Below are positions 8,053 through 17,158 of a stretch of 36,650 nucleotides of DNA, piece after piece. The position numbers were made by a program, and so were the translations under genes. Source of the stretch: an uncultured Dialister sp. (lineage in GTDB: Bacteria; Bacillota; Negativicutes; Veillonellales; Dialisteraceae); the NCBI GenBank assembly GCA_900543165.1, contig UQQQ01000019.1:1-36650 (forward strand), read 5' to 3'. A model generated the notes under the pieces. It was not told the DNA's origin. It searched no databases and saw only the letters and a program-made list of their open reading frames with translations. Each line of letters opens with the position of its first letter. The stretch's first letter is position 1.

Positions 8053-9111
8053 TTACAGTCCCCTCATGATCGTTCCCCCGCCGATGAGGCGGTCATCGTC
8101 GTAGAAGACGACGGACTGGCCGCTGGTGATAGCGCGCTGGGGCTCTTTGAATTTCACGACAGCGCGGCCGTTTCTTTCAAGCGTCACGGTGCAGTCGTGG
8201 ACGCGGATGCCGTAGCGGATCTTGGCATGGCAGGAAAATTCCTCTCCGGGCGCTTCGTCATCGGTGAAGTGAAGCTCGCCGGCAAGGAGACGGGTGCGGA
8301 AGAGTTCGTCATTCGTGCCGACGATGACCTGCGATTTCTCAGGCTTTAAGGAGACGACATAGAGCGGAGTCCTCGCTGCGATGCCGAGCCCTTTTCGCTG
8401 TCCGATGGTGTAGTAAGGGATGCCGTGGTGGCGTCCGAGGACGCGGCCTTTGGTATCTACGATGTCACCTTCACGAAAGGCTTCCGGCGCGTGGTTCTTG
8501 AGAAATTCGACGTAGGATGTCTCACTGGTCAAAAAGCAGATGTCCTGAGACTCGGCTTTGTTGTAGGTGGGGAGTCCTTTTTCTTTGGAGATCCGGCGGG
8601 TGTCTTTCTTGAAGGTGCGGCCGAGCGGGAAAATGATATGCGCGAGCTGGTCCTGCGTGAGGTGGTACATCATGTACGACTGGTCTTTGCCCATGTCGAT
8701 GCCTTTATGGACTTCATATTTCTGCCGCTCTGGGTTGAAGAGGATCCTCGCATAGTGGCCGGTCGCAAAGTACGGTGCGTCGAAGTGTTTCCTGACTTCG
8801 TCATAGAAAAGGCCGAATTTCACTTTGAAATCGCACATCATACAGGGATTCGGCGTCATGCCTTTGGCGTAGGCATCGATGAAATACCGGAGGACGTATT
8901 TCTGGTAAGCCTCTCTGACGTCTATGACCTCAAAGGGGATGCCGATGAAATCAGCCATGGCTCTCGCGCCTTCGATCTCCTTCTCCTGCCCATCGAACTG
9001 GTGCATGGTCGCTCCACAGACTTCGTAGCCCGCTTCCAGAAGGAGCTTTGCGGTGAGTGTGCTGTCGACGCCGCCGGACATGGCGACGACGACTTTTTTC
9101 TTTTCTGTCAT
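8053..9111 (-). CDS. mnmA: tRNA-specific 2-thiouridylase MnmA
   Basis: Adds sulfur to U34 of the wobble position of Lys, Glu and Gln tRNAs, in the cytoplasm. The product is 352 residues. The ATP pyrophosphatase loop SGGVDS is at residues 12-17. NPCMMC (Cys90 and Cys93) and SQDIC (Cys192) supply the two catalytic cysteines; Cys93 and Cys192 align with the pair used in E. coli. GQRKGLG and the C-terminal beta-barrel region (TSGQSVVFYDDDRLIGGG) are present. The frame extends to 9198, but the start at MTEKKKVVVAMSGG is preferred because AGAAAGGA lies upstream and the extra residues do not match the family. Confidence 0.93.
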   Translation of the reverse strand: MTEKKKVVVAMSGGVDSTLTAKLLLEAGYEVCGATMHQFDGQEKEIEGARAMADFIGIPFEVIDVREAYQKYVLRYFIDAYAKGMTPNPCMMCDFKVKFGLFYDEVRKHFDAPYFATGHYARILFNPERQKYEVHKGIDMGKDQSYMMYHLTQDQLAHIIFPLGRTFKKDTRRISKEKGLPTYNKAESQDICFLTSETSYVEFLKNHAPEAFREGDIVDTKGRVLGRHHGIPYYTIGQRKGLGIAARTPLYVVSLKPEKSQVIVGTNDELFRTRLLAGELHFTDDEAPGEEFSCHAKIRYGIRVHDCTVTLERNGRAVVKFKEPQRAITSGQSVVFYDDDRLIGGGTIMRGL

Positions 9112-9259
9112 AAAAATATGTATCCTTTCTGCGGGAAGAGCAGCGGCTGCCAGAGGTGGAAAGAGTATCCATTCCTTCCTGGTTCCTGCCATTCCCAAAC
9201 CATCATTCCGGGGTATCCCCAGAAAATCTCATCGGAGTGAAAGTCCGAAGGATTGTTTT

Positions 9260-9265
9260 ATTATA
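9260..9265 (-). promoter_or_regulatory. -10 box of mnmA
   Basis: A perfect TATAAT on the minus strand about 150 bp before the mnmA start. No convincing -35 at 17 bp. Confidence 0.4.
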
Positions 9266-9345
9266 GCAGAAATGAAGGGAAAAGAGAGGAGGAAAACATG
9301 GATCCTGCGCACGGAGCAACGCTTTTCCCCGCCCCCTTCCCGAGT

Positions 9346-9577
9346 AATGCTATTAAGTTAAGGAAATCGTTAACTACGTAACGTCTTGCTTCCCCCTTCG
9401 GGGGAAGTGCCGAAGGCAATAGGGGCATGCTAGCGGTATAGCGTGCTATGTTGAATAGTCCGATGCTATCGATATTTCAACACTTTCATGCAATACCGCT
9501 GCGCAGCCCCCTCTCCCCTTCGGGGAGCTCCCCCGATGGGAAGCCAAGAACGTTCTGCCGCTTAACTTAATAGCATT
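9346..9577. mobile_element. TIR element without coding capacity (MITE-like), copy 2
   Basis: AATGCTATTAAGTTAAG at 9346-9362 and its exact complement at 9561-9577. It is inverted relative to copy 1 at 1394-1664. End-proximal segments such as GCTTCCCCCTTCGGGGGAAGT and GGAGCTCCCCCGATGGGAAG-type hairpins match copy 1, while the middle is different. No ORF. Confidence 0.72.
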
Positions 9578-9644
9578 ACCTTTCCAAGGAGAGACTCCGA
9601 GAACCGCGCGGCTGCAAGGGCATGTATCCTTCCCGTTTCTATGT

Positions 9645-10721
9645 TCAGCGAAAGAGCAGGAACGCCAGTGCGAGCACTATGACCACCACGGTCCCCCAGC
9701 GGCGATCCCCTTTTTCCATCTCCACGTGAGGGATCCTCGATATGTGGCGCGGTATTTCCAGTCTGTCCTTTCTTTCTGTCTCCTCTTTCCTGCCAAGGAG
9801 CTTCTCTCCGCGGGAAAGACGCGCCTGATCTTCCCTGATTTCCTTTGCAAAGACAGGCGCGAAGACAAAGAGGTCTTCCATGAGAGCCAGCCATTGCTCG
9901 CCCGTCTCCCGTCCAAGGCGCTCCGACAGATCGATCGCGCGATTCCGTATGCGGGAAAAAACAGGGCGGAGTACCCAGCAGCCGCTCATCACATAGAGCG
10001 GCATTGACAGGGACAGGTAGCGGCGACTCTTCTCTGCAAGGAGCGAGAGCCCCTGCTGCGGATGTTTGGAACTGATCATGAGCGCGTAGGCGATATCATT
10101 CTCCAGCTGCGCGCGTTCCTTTGCCACATCTCTTTCATAGGCGGAAAGAAGCTGGGTGTAGAGCATTCCTCGCCGTCCCTGCTTCGCCAGAGCGATGAGC
10201 ACTCCTCTCCTCTCTTCTTCAGCCAGAAGGCGGGAAGCAGCGATAGCACCGCTTCCGATTTCCAGAATCAGCTCCTGCTGGTATCCTTCGATCACCCAAG
10301 GCTCTTCGATGACAGGAAATCCGGCGACATGCCGATCCCGCTGGATGTCCTCCAGCGCCTCCTGCGGAGACAGCGCGAGGAAATCTTCTTCTGCCGCAAG
10401 CAGCGCCTCCAGCGTGAGTGTACCTTCAGGAAGCGCATTCAAGAAACGGAGCAGGCGAAGCCGCGGGGAAAGAGGGCTGTCGCTTTCCCCGCTCTGTGTG
10501 AGAAGAAAGGCCTCCTTGCGGGGAAGCCCCGACGGCCAGAAATATTCTGCTTCGCTGCGATGCTCCATCTGGAGAAGCCAGTGCGCCGCCTTGCTATAGG
10601 GCGCGCCTTCCGCCTCCAAGGGAAGCGCCATGCGCTTGTGAGAGAGCGCGGCATCGATCGCCGCCGCCCCGTCCGTGCTGTGGACAGAGAGCAGGTAGAA
10701 GGGATTTTCTTTGAAAAGCAC
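9645..10721 (-). CDS. Hypothetical tail-anchored protein
   Basis: A 358-residue protein that I do not recognise. The first 65 residues (NPFYLLSVHSTDG, then a helix, then AHWLLQMEHRSEAEYFWPSG) resemble the layout of a degenerate J-domain-like start, an impression rather than a match. The centre is helical and charged. The final 18-19 residues (GTVVVIVLALAFLLFR) form one membrane segment, so the bulk would face the cytoplasm. The start is GTG, preceded by AAGGAG at a spacing of about ten bases. It is alone between two repeat tracts, so context gives no function. Confidence 0.75.
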   Translation of the reverse strand: MLFKENPFYLLSVHSTDGAAAIDAALSHKRMALPLEAEGAPYSKAAHWLLQMEHRSEAEYFWPSGLPRKEAFLLTQSGESDSPLSPRLRLLRFLNALPEGTLTLEALLAAEEDFLALSPQEALEDIQRDRHVAGFPVIEEPWVIEGYQQELILEIGSGAIAASRLLAEEERRGVLIALAKQGRRGMLYTQLLSAYERDVAKERAQLENDIAYALMISSKHPQQGLSLLAEKSRRYLSLSMPLYVMSGCWVLRPVFSRIRNRAIDLSERLGRETGEQWLALMEDLFVFAPVFAKEIREDQARLSRGEKLLGRKEETERKDRLEIPRHISRIPHVEMEKGDRRWGTVVVIVLALAFLLFR

Positions 10722-10742
10722 GAGTAAATACTCCTTAAAAAC

Positions 10743-11062
10743 ATGGGAATTAGGGATTAGGGGGCAAAGTGACTAGTGACTGGTGACTAGGGATTAGTAG
10801 CTAGGGATGAGGAGTCTCAAGTGACTGGTGACTGGAATGCCCGCTCATGGCATCGCCACTATTTATACTTCGCGGCGCATTTCGTCATCCTGAGCGGAGT
10901 GAAATGTCGGATGTTCGATCATGTAAAGGCGGAGCAGTGAGAACTGCGTCGAAGGATCTGGCGCCGCACCACCATTCCTAATTCCTCATTCCTAATTCGG
11001 ACAGGACTTTCATTCGTAATCACGGAGCGATACGCCCACGGGCTAACCCTGAACCCCTTTCC
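10743..11062. repeat. Composite repeat block with a CGTCATCCTGAGCGGAG insert
   Basis: Contains GGGATTA and GTGACTA heptamers, the CTCATGGCATCGCC module and GCGGCGC, then a palindromic interspersed repeat (about 10881-10959, CGTCATCCTGAGCGGAG...GTCGAAGGATCT), and then the rest of the block (TTCCTAA heptamers, GGGCTAACCCTGAACCCC). The interspersed repeat seems to split the block's central hairpin module. Confidence 0.7.
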
Positions 11063-11279
11063 CCTCATTATACACTTCTTCATAAAAAGCAAGCCACATT
11101 TTCTTGATAGTCCCTCATAGAAAGGATTTATACTGCTTCTCATAAATTTCTCATACAGCAGCAAATCCGCTGTTTTCTCACTTTTTGGCGGTTTCTCTCA
11201 CTTTCTTGCCAAAGAGAGCTCTGCTTCGAAAATATTTTCCCTATTCCCTTTTCTCCCGATTTGTTGTATTATAGTTCCA

Positions 11280-11295
11280 GCACAAGATATTGTGC
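11280..11295 (+). promoter_or_regulatory. NrdR-box-like palindrome upstream of nrdD
   Basis: GCACAAGATATTGTGC is a near-perfect 16-bp palindrome that resembles the NrdR box (ACAC-A-TATAT-TGTGT type). It lies just after a TATTAT -10-like box at 11267-11272. A weaker palindrome, ATACATTTTGTAT, is centred about 33 bp downstream; NrdR boxes often occur in pairs about three helical turns apart. NrdR represses ribonucleotide reductase genes. The match is by eye. The remainder of 11063-11390 is AT-rich with no gene. Confidence 0.55.
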
Positions 11296-11390
11296 TTATA
11301 TTTTTGTTAATTTCATACATTTTGTATTTACTATAAAGCCGATAAAATCTAAGAAAATCGTCGGATTACCAGCGGGAGAGTGCATCAGCT

Positions 11391-13601
11391 ATGGAAAATC
11401 GAGAAGAAATGACGGGAATCACAGTCAAAACAAACGTAATCAAGAGAAATGGACAGGAAGTTGCTTTTGATATTTCCAAGATCGTGAATGCCATCCGCAA
11501 AGCCAATAAGGAAGTCGAAGGCATCCATCAGATGAGCGGCTTCCAGATCCAGGCCGTCGCTGACAACATCGCCAAGAAGATCTCGGCGTATTCGCATGCC
11601 TGCAATGTGGAAGACATTCAGGACATGGTCGAGACGGGCATCATGGAAATGCGCGGCTACGAAGTGGCGCAGAAGTACGTCCGTTACCGCTACAAACGCG
11701 AGATTTCCAGAAAAAGCAACACCACCGATGACGGGATCCTCTCCCTCATCGACCTCAATAATGAAGAAGTGAAGCAGGAAAATTCGAATAAGAACCCTGT
11801 CATCAATTCCACGCAGCGTGACTACATGGCCGGCGAGGTATCGAAGGACCTCACCCGCCGCCTGCTGCTCCCGGAAGAAATCGTGAAAGCGCACGAGCAG
11901 GGCATCATCCATTTCCACGATGCCGACTATTTCGCCCAGCGCGAGCACAACTGCGACCTCATCAATCTGGAAGACATGCTGCAGAATGGCACCGTCATCA
12001 GCCAGACCATGATCGAAAAGCCGCACTCCTTCTTCACCGCGTGCAATGTCACGACACAGATCGTCGCGCAGGTCGCTTCGAACCAGTACGGTGGGCAGTC
12101 CTTCACCCTCGCGCACCTCGCTCCCTTCGTAGACATCAGCCGCCAGAAGATCAGAAAAGAAGTCTTCGCAGAACGCAAGGAAACCGGCGAAGTGATGGAT
12201 GAAGACATCATTTCCAAGATCGTGGAACGCCGCCTGAAGGAAGAGATCAAGTCCGGCATCCAGACCATCCAGTACCAGCTCATCACTCTCATGACCTGCA
12301 ACGGACAGGCGCCTTTCGTCACCATGTTCATGTACCTTGACGAAGTGCCGGACGGCCAGACGAGAAAAGACCTCGCCCTCATCATCGAAGAAGTCCTCCG
12401 CCAGCGCATGCAGGGCGTCAAGAACGAAAAGGGCGTATGGATCACCCCCGCCTTCCCGAAGCTCATCTACGTCCTCGATGAAGACAATATCCATGAGGAT
12501 ACCCCTTACTACTACCTCACCAAGCTCGCTGCGGAATGTACCGCCAAGCGCATGGTGCCAGACTATATTTCCGCCAAGATCATGCGGCAGATGAAAAATG
12601 GCGATGTCTACCCATGCATGGGCTGCCGCAGCTTCCTCACCCCGGATACCGAAGGCCTTGGCAAGGATGGCAAGCACAAGTACTACGGCCGCTTCAATCA
12701 GGGTGTCGTCACCATCAATCTCGTCGACGTCGCCTGCTCCTCCGGCGGCGACATGGACCGCTTCTGGAAGATCCTGGAAGACCGCCTCGAGCTCTGCCAT
12801 CGCGCTCTCCGCTGCCGCCACGAGAGGCTCCTTGGCACCGTCTCTGACGTCGCACCGATCCTTTGGCAGTACGGCGCACTCGCGCGCCTCAAGAAAGGCG
12901 AGACCATCGACAAGCTCCTCTTCAATAACTACAGCACCATTTCCCTCGGCTATGCCGGCCTCTATGAAATGTGCGTCCGCATGCTCGGTGTCTCTCACAC
13001 CACGGAAGAGGGACGGAAATTTTCCATGTCCGTCATGCAGAAGCTGAATGACAAATGCAGCGAATGGAGAGCGAAGGAAAACATCTCCTACTCCGTCTAC
13101 GGCACCCCGATGGAATCCACCACCTACAAATTCGCCAAATGCCTCCAGAAGCGCTTCGGCCTCATCAAAGGCGTCACGGATAAGAACTACATCACCAACA
13201 GCTACCACGTCCACGTCGCCGAGAAGATCGATGCCTTCCACAAGCTGAAATTTGAATCCGATTTCCAGAAGCTCTCCCCGGGCGGCGCGATCTCCTACAT
13301 CGAAGTTCCGAACATGCAGACGAATATCCCTGCCGTTCTCACCGTCATGAAGTACATCTATGAAAATATCATGTACGCAGAGCTGAATACCAAGAGCGAC
13401 TACTGCATGATCTGCGGCTATGATGGAGAGATCAAGATCGTCGAAGACGAAAACGGCAAGCTCGTCTGGGAATGCCCGAACTGCGGCAATCGCGACCAGC
13501 ACAAAATGAGCGTCGCCAGAAGAACCTGCGGCTACATCGGCACCCAGTTCTGGAATCAGGGCCGTACCCAAGAAATCAAAGACCGCGTACTGCATCTGTA
13601 A
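11391..13601 (+). CDS. nrdD: Anaerobic ribonucleoside-triphosphate reductase (class III)
   Basis: Reduces ribonucleoside triphosphates to deoxy forms without oxygen, using a glycyl radical. The product is 736 residues. An ATP-cone allosteric domain occupies about the first 95 residues (VIKRNGQEVAFDISKIVNAI). The catalytic barrel includes the region around CMGCRSFL. The C-terminus holds a four-cysteine zinc site (Cys672, 675, 695, 698) and the radical motif RRTCGYIG with Gly714. The start at 11391 is preceded by GGGAGAG. An NrdR-like box lies upstream. The activase nrdG follows 443 bp later, separated by a terminator and repeats. Confidence 0.95.
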   Translation: MENREEMTGITVKTNVIKRNGQEVAFDISKIVNAIRKANKEVEGIHQMSGFQIQAVADNIAKKISAYSHACNVEDIQDMVETGIMEMRGYEVAQKYVRYRYKREISRKSNTTDDGILSLIDLNNEEVKQENSNKNPVINSTQRDYMAGEVSKDLTRRLLLPEEIVKAHEQGIIHFHDADYFAQREHNCDLINLEDMLQNGTVISQTMIEKPHSFFTACNVTTQIVAQVASNQYGGQSFTLAHLAPFVDISRQKIRKEVFAERKETGEVMDEDIISKIVERRLKEEIKSGIQTIQYQLITLMTCNGQAPFVTMFMYLDEVPDGQTRKDLALIIEEVLRQRMQGVKNEKGVWITPAFPKLIYVLDEDNIHEDTPYYYLTKLAAECTAKRMVPDYISAKIMRQMKNGDVYPCMGCRSFLTPDTEGLGKDGKHKYYGRFNQGVVTINLVDVACSSGGDMDRFWKILEDRLELCHRALRCRHERLLGTVSDVAPILWQYGALARLKKGETIDKLLFNNYSTISLGYAGLYEMCVRMLGVSHTTEEGRKFSMSVMQKLNDKCSEWRAKENISYSVYGTPMESTTYKFAKCLQKRFGLIKGVTDKNYITNSYHVHVAEKIDAFHKLKFESDFQKLSPGGAISYIEVPNMQTNIPAVLTVMKYIYENIMYAELNTKSDYCMICGYDGEIKIVEDENGKLVWECPNCGNRDQHKMSVARRTCGYIGTQFWNQGRTQEIKDRVLHL

Positions 13602-13620
13602 TCCCACCGCAGCCCCATAA

Positions 13621-13648
13621 GCAAAGACGGCTCCCGCCGTCTTTTTGC
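13621..13648 (+). terminator. Terminator of nrdD
   Basis: GCAAAGACGGC and GCCGTCTTTTTGC pair around TCCC, with a T run. Confidence 0.88.
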
Positions 13649-13662
13649 GTGTCAGGGGACGA

Positions 13663-14015
13663 GGGGCTGGGAATTATACGTTAGACGTTAGACATCAGAC
13701 ATCAGACCTTCGGGCATCGCCCCATATATATTCGCGGCGAAGCCACCACCACACCCCTGAACCTTGAAGTTTGAAAGCAGGTATAAGTGTCTAGGGATTA
13801 GGAGTCTCAAGTGACTGGTGACTAGTGACTGGCATGCCAGCTCATGGCATCGCCTCATATATACTTCGCGGCGCTTCTATATTTTTATGCGCCGCACCAC
13901 CATTTCGCATTTCTCATTTCTAATTTCTCATTCAATCGAGGCTTTCATCCCCAATCAAGGGGGCGGCACATCCACGAGGCTAACCCTGAACCCCGAACCC
14001 TGAACCCCTGAACCC
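13663..14015. repeat. Composite repeat block between nrdD and nrdG
   Basis: GTTAGAC/ATCAGAC heptamers, a TTCGGGCATCGCC module, CTTGAAGTTTGAAAGCAGG, GGGATTA and GTGACTA heptamers, GCGGCGC...TATTTTTATGCGCCGC, TTTCTCA/TTTCTAA heptamers, and TGAACCC heptamers ending about 25 bp before nrdG. Two partial blocks appear joined head to tail. Confidence 0.75.
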
Positions 14016-14044
14016 ATTTTATCCACAAGGAACATCTCACTATC

Positions 14045-14599
14045 ATGAATTACTCCAACATCAAAGAATACGACATCGCGAACGGCCCCGGCATCCGATA
14101 CACACTCTTTGTCTCCGGCTGCACGCACCACTGCAAGGGCTGCTTCAATCCTGAGACATGGGACTTCGCCTACGGCAAACCCTTCACCAAAGAGATCGAA
14201 GACCATATCCTAGACGAGGTCGGACACGAATACTACGAAGGCCTCACCCTTTTGGGCGGCGAACCCATGGAGCCCTCCAATCAGAAAGGCCTCCTCTCCC
14301 TCGTCACGCGCTTCAAGGAGCGCTACCCGCAGAAAACCATCTGGTGCTTCTCCGGCTACCTCTTCGACCGTGATCTTCTCGGCCACTTTGCCAAAGTCAT
14401 GCCGGAAACGATGGAGCTCTTGAAGCGCATCGACGTCCTCGTCGATGGGGAATTCATGCTCGACAAGAAAGACGTCACCCTCCTCTTCAAAGGCTCTTCG
14501 AACCAGCGCACCATCGACGTACAGAAAAGCCTCGCCGCCGGAAAAATCATCGGCTGGGATCCCAGAGATACCAGCATGTCACCGAATTCGAAGATCTAG
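14045..14599 (+). CDS. nrdG: Anaerobic ribonucleotide reductase activating protein
   Basis: A radical SAM enzyme that creates the glycyl radical on NrdD. The product is 184 residues, normal for NrdG. The iron-sulfur ligands are Cys26, Cys30 and Cys33 in SGCTHHCKGC. The SAM-binding GGE motif is in LLGGEP, and the family signature VLVDGEF and FKGSSNQRTIDV are present near the C-terminus. AAGGAA lies upstream at a long spacing of about 12 bases, a weak site. No promoter was recognised in the intervening repeat, so it may depend on readthrough past the nrdD terminator or on a promoter within the repeats. Confidence 0.93.
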   Translation: MNYSNIKEYDIANGPGIRYTLFVSGCTHHCKGCFNPETWDFAYGKPFTKEIEDHILDEVGHEYYEGLTLLGGEPMEPSNQKGLLSLVTRFKERYPQKTIWCFSGYLFDRDLLGHFAKVMPETMELLKRIDVLVDGEFMLDKKDVTLLFKGSSNQRTIDVQKSLAAGKIIGWDPRDTSMSPNSKI

Positions 14600-14605
14600 A
14601 TCGCC

Positions 14606-15148
14606 GGTGACTAGTGACTAGTGACTAAAATGCTACCTTCGGGCATCGCCTCATATATACTCGCGGCGAAGCCGTGGCCTTCATTCCTCATTCCTATTTT
14701 TCCCTGAACCCTGAATCTTGAAAGCAAGGATTGGGTTTACGGAACTCCTCCTCGCTGAGTAGCCCCTTAGAGAAGGGCCTACACAACCGTCCGGGACTAC
14801 CGCATTGTTATATAAAATGTGGCGAAGCCGCCACCTTCATTCCTCATTCCCCATTCATACGAGGCTTTCATCCCAATCAAGGGGCGGTACGCCCCGGTAC
14901 GAAGTTTGAAAGCAGGGATGATTAGTAGCTAGGGATTAGTGGCTAGGGATTAGGAGCCTCGAGTGACTAGTGACTTGTGACTAGTCACTGAAATGCCACC
15001 TTCGGGCATCGCCACCCTCTATACTCCGCGGCGCTTCCATATTTTTATGCGCCGCGCCTCCCCCGTTGAACACGCTGAACCTCTTTAGCATGTAATCAAA
15101 GAACGGCGCGCCCCATAGGCTAACCCTGAACCCTGAACCATAAACCAT
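14606..15148. repeat. Two composite repeat blocks in tandem
   Basis: A short block (GTGACTA heptamers, CTACCTTCGGGCATCGCC, GCGGCGAAGCC, TTCCTCA heptamers, TGAACCC) is followed by a TAGCCCCTTAGAGAAGGG fragment and a fuller block with GGGATTA and GTGACTA heptamers, GCCACCTTCGGGCATCGCC, GCGGCGCTTCC...TATGCGCCGC and TGAACCC units. No gene was seen between 14600 and 15194. Confidence 0.72.
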
Positions 15149-15182
15149 AAAACCCCGCCATCCTTTCGGATAGCGGGGTTTT
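15149..15182 (-). terminator. Terminator of cstA
   Basis: AAAACCCCGC(C)ATCC and GGAT(A)GCGGGGTTTT pair around TTTC, just past the cstA stop. Confidence 0.88.
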
Positions 15183-15194
15183 CATAGATTTTTC

Positions 15195-16934
15195 TTAGTC
15201 CAGAGCCGGTGCTTCGCCGTTGTCATCCGGATCCTTTTTCTTGAAAATGGTACGGTAGCCTTCTACCGCCAGTTCCAGAGCAAGGACGATGAGGAAGGAG
15301 CCGATGATGGCCTGGGCATACGGGCCCCAGTCAGCGCCGCCCTTCATGATGATGAGGACCTGATTTCTTACGATCAGAGCCAGCGAGCAAAGGGTGACGA
15401 CCATCATGAAAGACATCGGGAAGAGGAACATCTTATTGTTCTTGCCTGCATTGCCGAGCCATGCTGCGACAGCAAGGAGGCCGATGCCAGCCAGCAGCTG
15501 GTTTGCTGCACCAAAGAGCCCCCAGATCTTCATGAAGCCGTTCATACCGAGCATGACGCCGAGGAATACTGTGAGGACGGTCGCAAAGTATGGATTGACC
15601 ATCATTTTCTTGAAGCCGCTCTTGATATCTTTCGGCGTTTCACCCGGTTCGAGCCAGAATTCCTGGAACATGAAACGAGCGAGACGTGTCGCGGTATCCA
15701 AAGAGGTCAAGCAGAATGCGGAGTACGTCAGGACGAGCAGGGTGTACATGGAGGTTTCCATGTTTTCAAGCCCCGGGATCGCGCCGATCATCGCAGCGAT
15801 GCCGCCGGCGAAAATATCGGTCGCGCCTTTCACATGGCCAGTTTCTCTCGCATAAGCGATCGCGCAGAGGGTGATGATCGCGAGTACGCATTCCAGCAGC
15901 ATGCCGCCGTAAGCGATCGGCTTTGCATCCGATTCTTTATCCAGCTGCTTAGACGTCGTACCGGAAGATACGAGAGAGTGGAAACCGGAGATCGCGCCGC
16001 AGGCTACGGTCGTGAAGAGGATCGGGAACATGTACTGTACGCCATTGCCATTGTCTACCGCAAAACCGGTGTACGCCGGGAAAAGATCCGGCTTGATATC
16101 CGGATGCGCGCCTACGATGCCTACGACAGCGACAGCCAGCATCGCATAGAGCAGGAAGGAAGACAGGTAGTCACGCGGCTGGAGCAGGATCCAGACCGGA
16201 GTGACGGATGCGATGGTGATGTAGAGCCCGATGAGCCACATCCATGTGGTGGTGGAGAAATACAGCGGATGCCAGTTCATGCCGACCGCCATGCAGGCTA
16301 CGATCGCGGTGACGCCCAGAATGGTGGAGGTCACCATGGAGGTGTGACGGCGATACACAGCAAATCCGAATACGATAGCGACAAGGATGAAGAGGAGGGA
16401 TACCATGGCGACCGAAGCCTGGGTCGCGCTCTTGGCTTCATTTAAGACGCCGTTTTCATAGGTCGCCCCGAAGGTGGACGCTACGATCGCAGCGAAAGCC
16501 GCTACGACGAGGATCAGCGTCAGATACGAGAAAATAATGAAGAGCTGCTTCGCTCTCTTGGACATATTCGCAGAAATGATCTCCCCGATGGACTGCCCCT
16601 TATGACGGACAGACGCGAAGAGCGCCCCGAAGTCATGGACACCGCCGAAGAAGATACCGCCGATCAGCACCCACAGGGTGACCGGCAGCCAGCCGAACAT
16701 AGCGGCCCCGATCGGTCCGGTGATCGGGCCTGCGCCAGCGATGGAAGAGAAATGATGCCCCATCAGAACCGGTGCCTTTGCCGGCACATAGTCGATGCCA
16801 TCATTCATGGTATGCGCCGGTGTCGGGATATCCCCCTCACCTACGCCCCATTGCTTGACCAGCCAGCGCCCATAAAATACATAACCACAAAACAAAATCA
16901 CTAAACAGACAGCCAATAATACCAGTGTATTCAT
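15195..16934 (-). CDS. cstA: Carbon starvation protein CstA family transporter
   Basis: A 579-residue protein with more than twelve hydrophobic segments. CstA-family proteins import pyruvate and possibly peptides in E. coli. Characteristic regions include HHFSSIAGAGPITGPI (about residues 60-75), VRHKGQSIGE and SLVSSGTTSKQL. The N-terminal CstA domain and the C-terminal extension are both present. The frame allows ATG at 16940 or 16934; the second is chosen because AAGGAGA sits seven bases before it and only one base before the first. It may act with LrgAB in pyruvate traffic. The substrate in this organism is inferred. Confidence 0.9.
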   Translation of the reverse strand: MNTLVLLAVCLVILFCGYVFYGRWLVKQWGVGEGDIPTPAHTMNDGIDYVPAKAPVLMGHHFSSIAGAGPITGPIGAAMFGWLPVTLWVLIGGIFFGGVHDFGALFASVRHKGQSIGEIISANMSKRAKQLFIIFSYLTLILVVAAFAAIVASTFGATYENGVLNEAKSATQASVAMVSLLFILVAIVFGFAVYRRHTSMVTSTILGVTAIVACMAVGMNWHPLYFSTTTWMWLIGLYITIASVTPVWILLQPRDYLSSFLLYAMLAVAVVGIVGAHPDIKPDLFPAYTGFAVDNGNGVQYMFPILFTTVACGAISGFHSLVSSGTTSKQLDKESDAKPIAYGGMLLECVLAIITLCAIAYARETGHVKGATDIFAGGIAAMIGAIPGLENMETSMYTLLVLTYSAFCLTSLDTATRLARFMFQEFWLEPGETPKDIKSGFKKMMVNPYFATVLTVFLGVMLGMNGFMKIWGLFGAANQLLAGIGLLAVAAWLGNAGKNNKMFLFPMSFMMVVTLCSLALIVRNQVLIIMKGGADWGPYAQAIIGSFLIVLALELAVEGYRTIFKKKDPDDNGEAPALD

Positions 16935-17010
16935 AATCATTCTCCTTTCTCCTTGACTCCTTTGTCTGCTTCTCTATGAGATACGAAAAGATTCCATCAA
17001 TCAATATAAG

Positions 17011-17155
17011 CCGCTAGGGACTAGGGACTAGGGATTAGGGATTGGAGTGACTGGTAACTGAAATGCCACCCTCGGGCATCGCCCTATGTATACTCTGCAG
17101 CGCTTCCGATTTTTATGCGCCGCTCCCCCGCCCCACGGGCTAACCCTGAACCTGC
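17011..17155. repeat. Composite repeat block
   Basis: GGGACTA/GGGATTA heptamers, GTGACTGGTAACTG, AATGCCACCCTCGGGCATCGCC, GCGCTTCC...TATGCGCCGC and GGGCTAACCCTGAACC, reaching the stop of the hypothetical gene at 17159. Confidence 0.65.
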
Positions 17156-17158
17156 CGT

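Noticed and set aside
10919..11164. 81-codon minus-strand frame
   Set aside because: It lies largely within interspersed and heptamer repeats and has no family match or ribosome binding site.
11385..13607. 740-codon open frame opposite nrdD
   Set aside because: It mirrors nrdD over its whole length; nrdD has all catalytic motifs.
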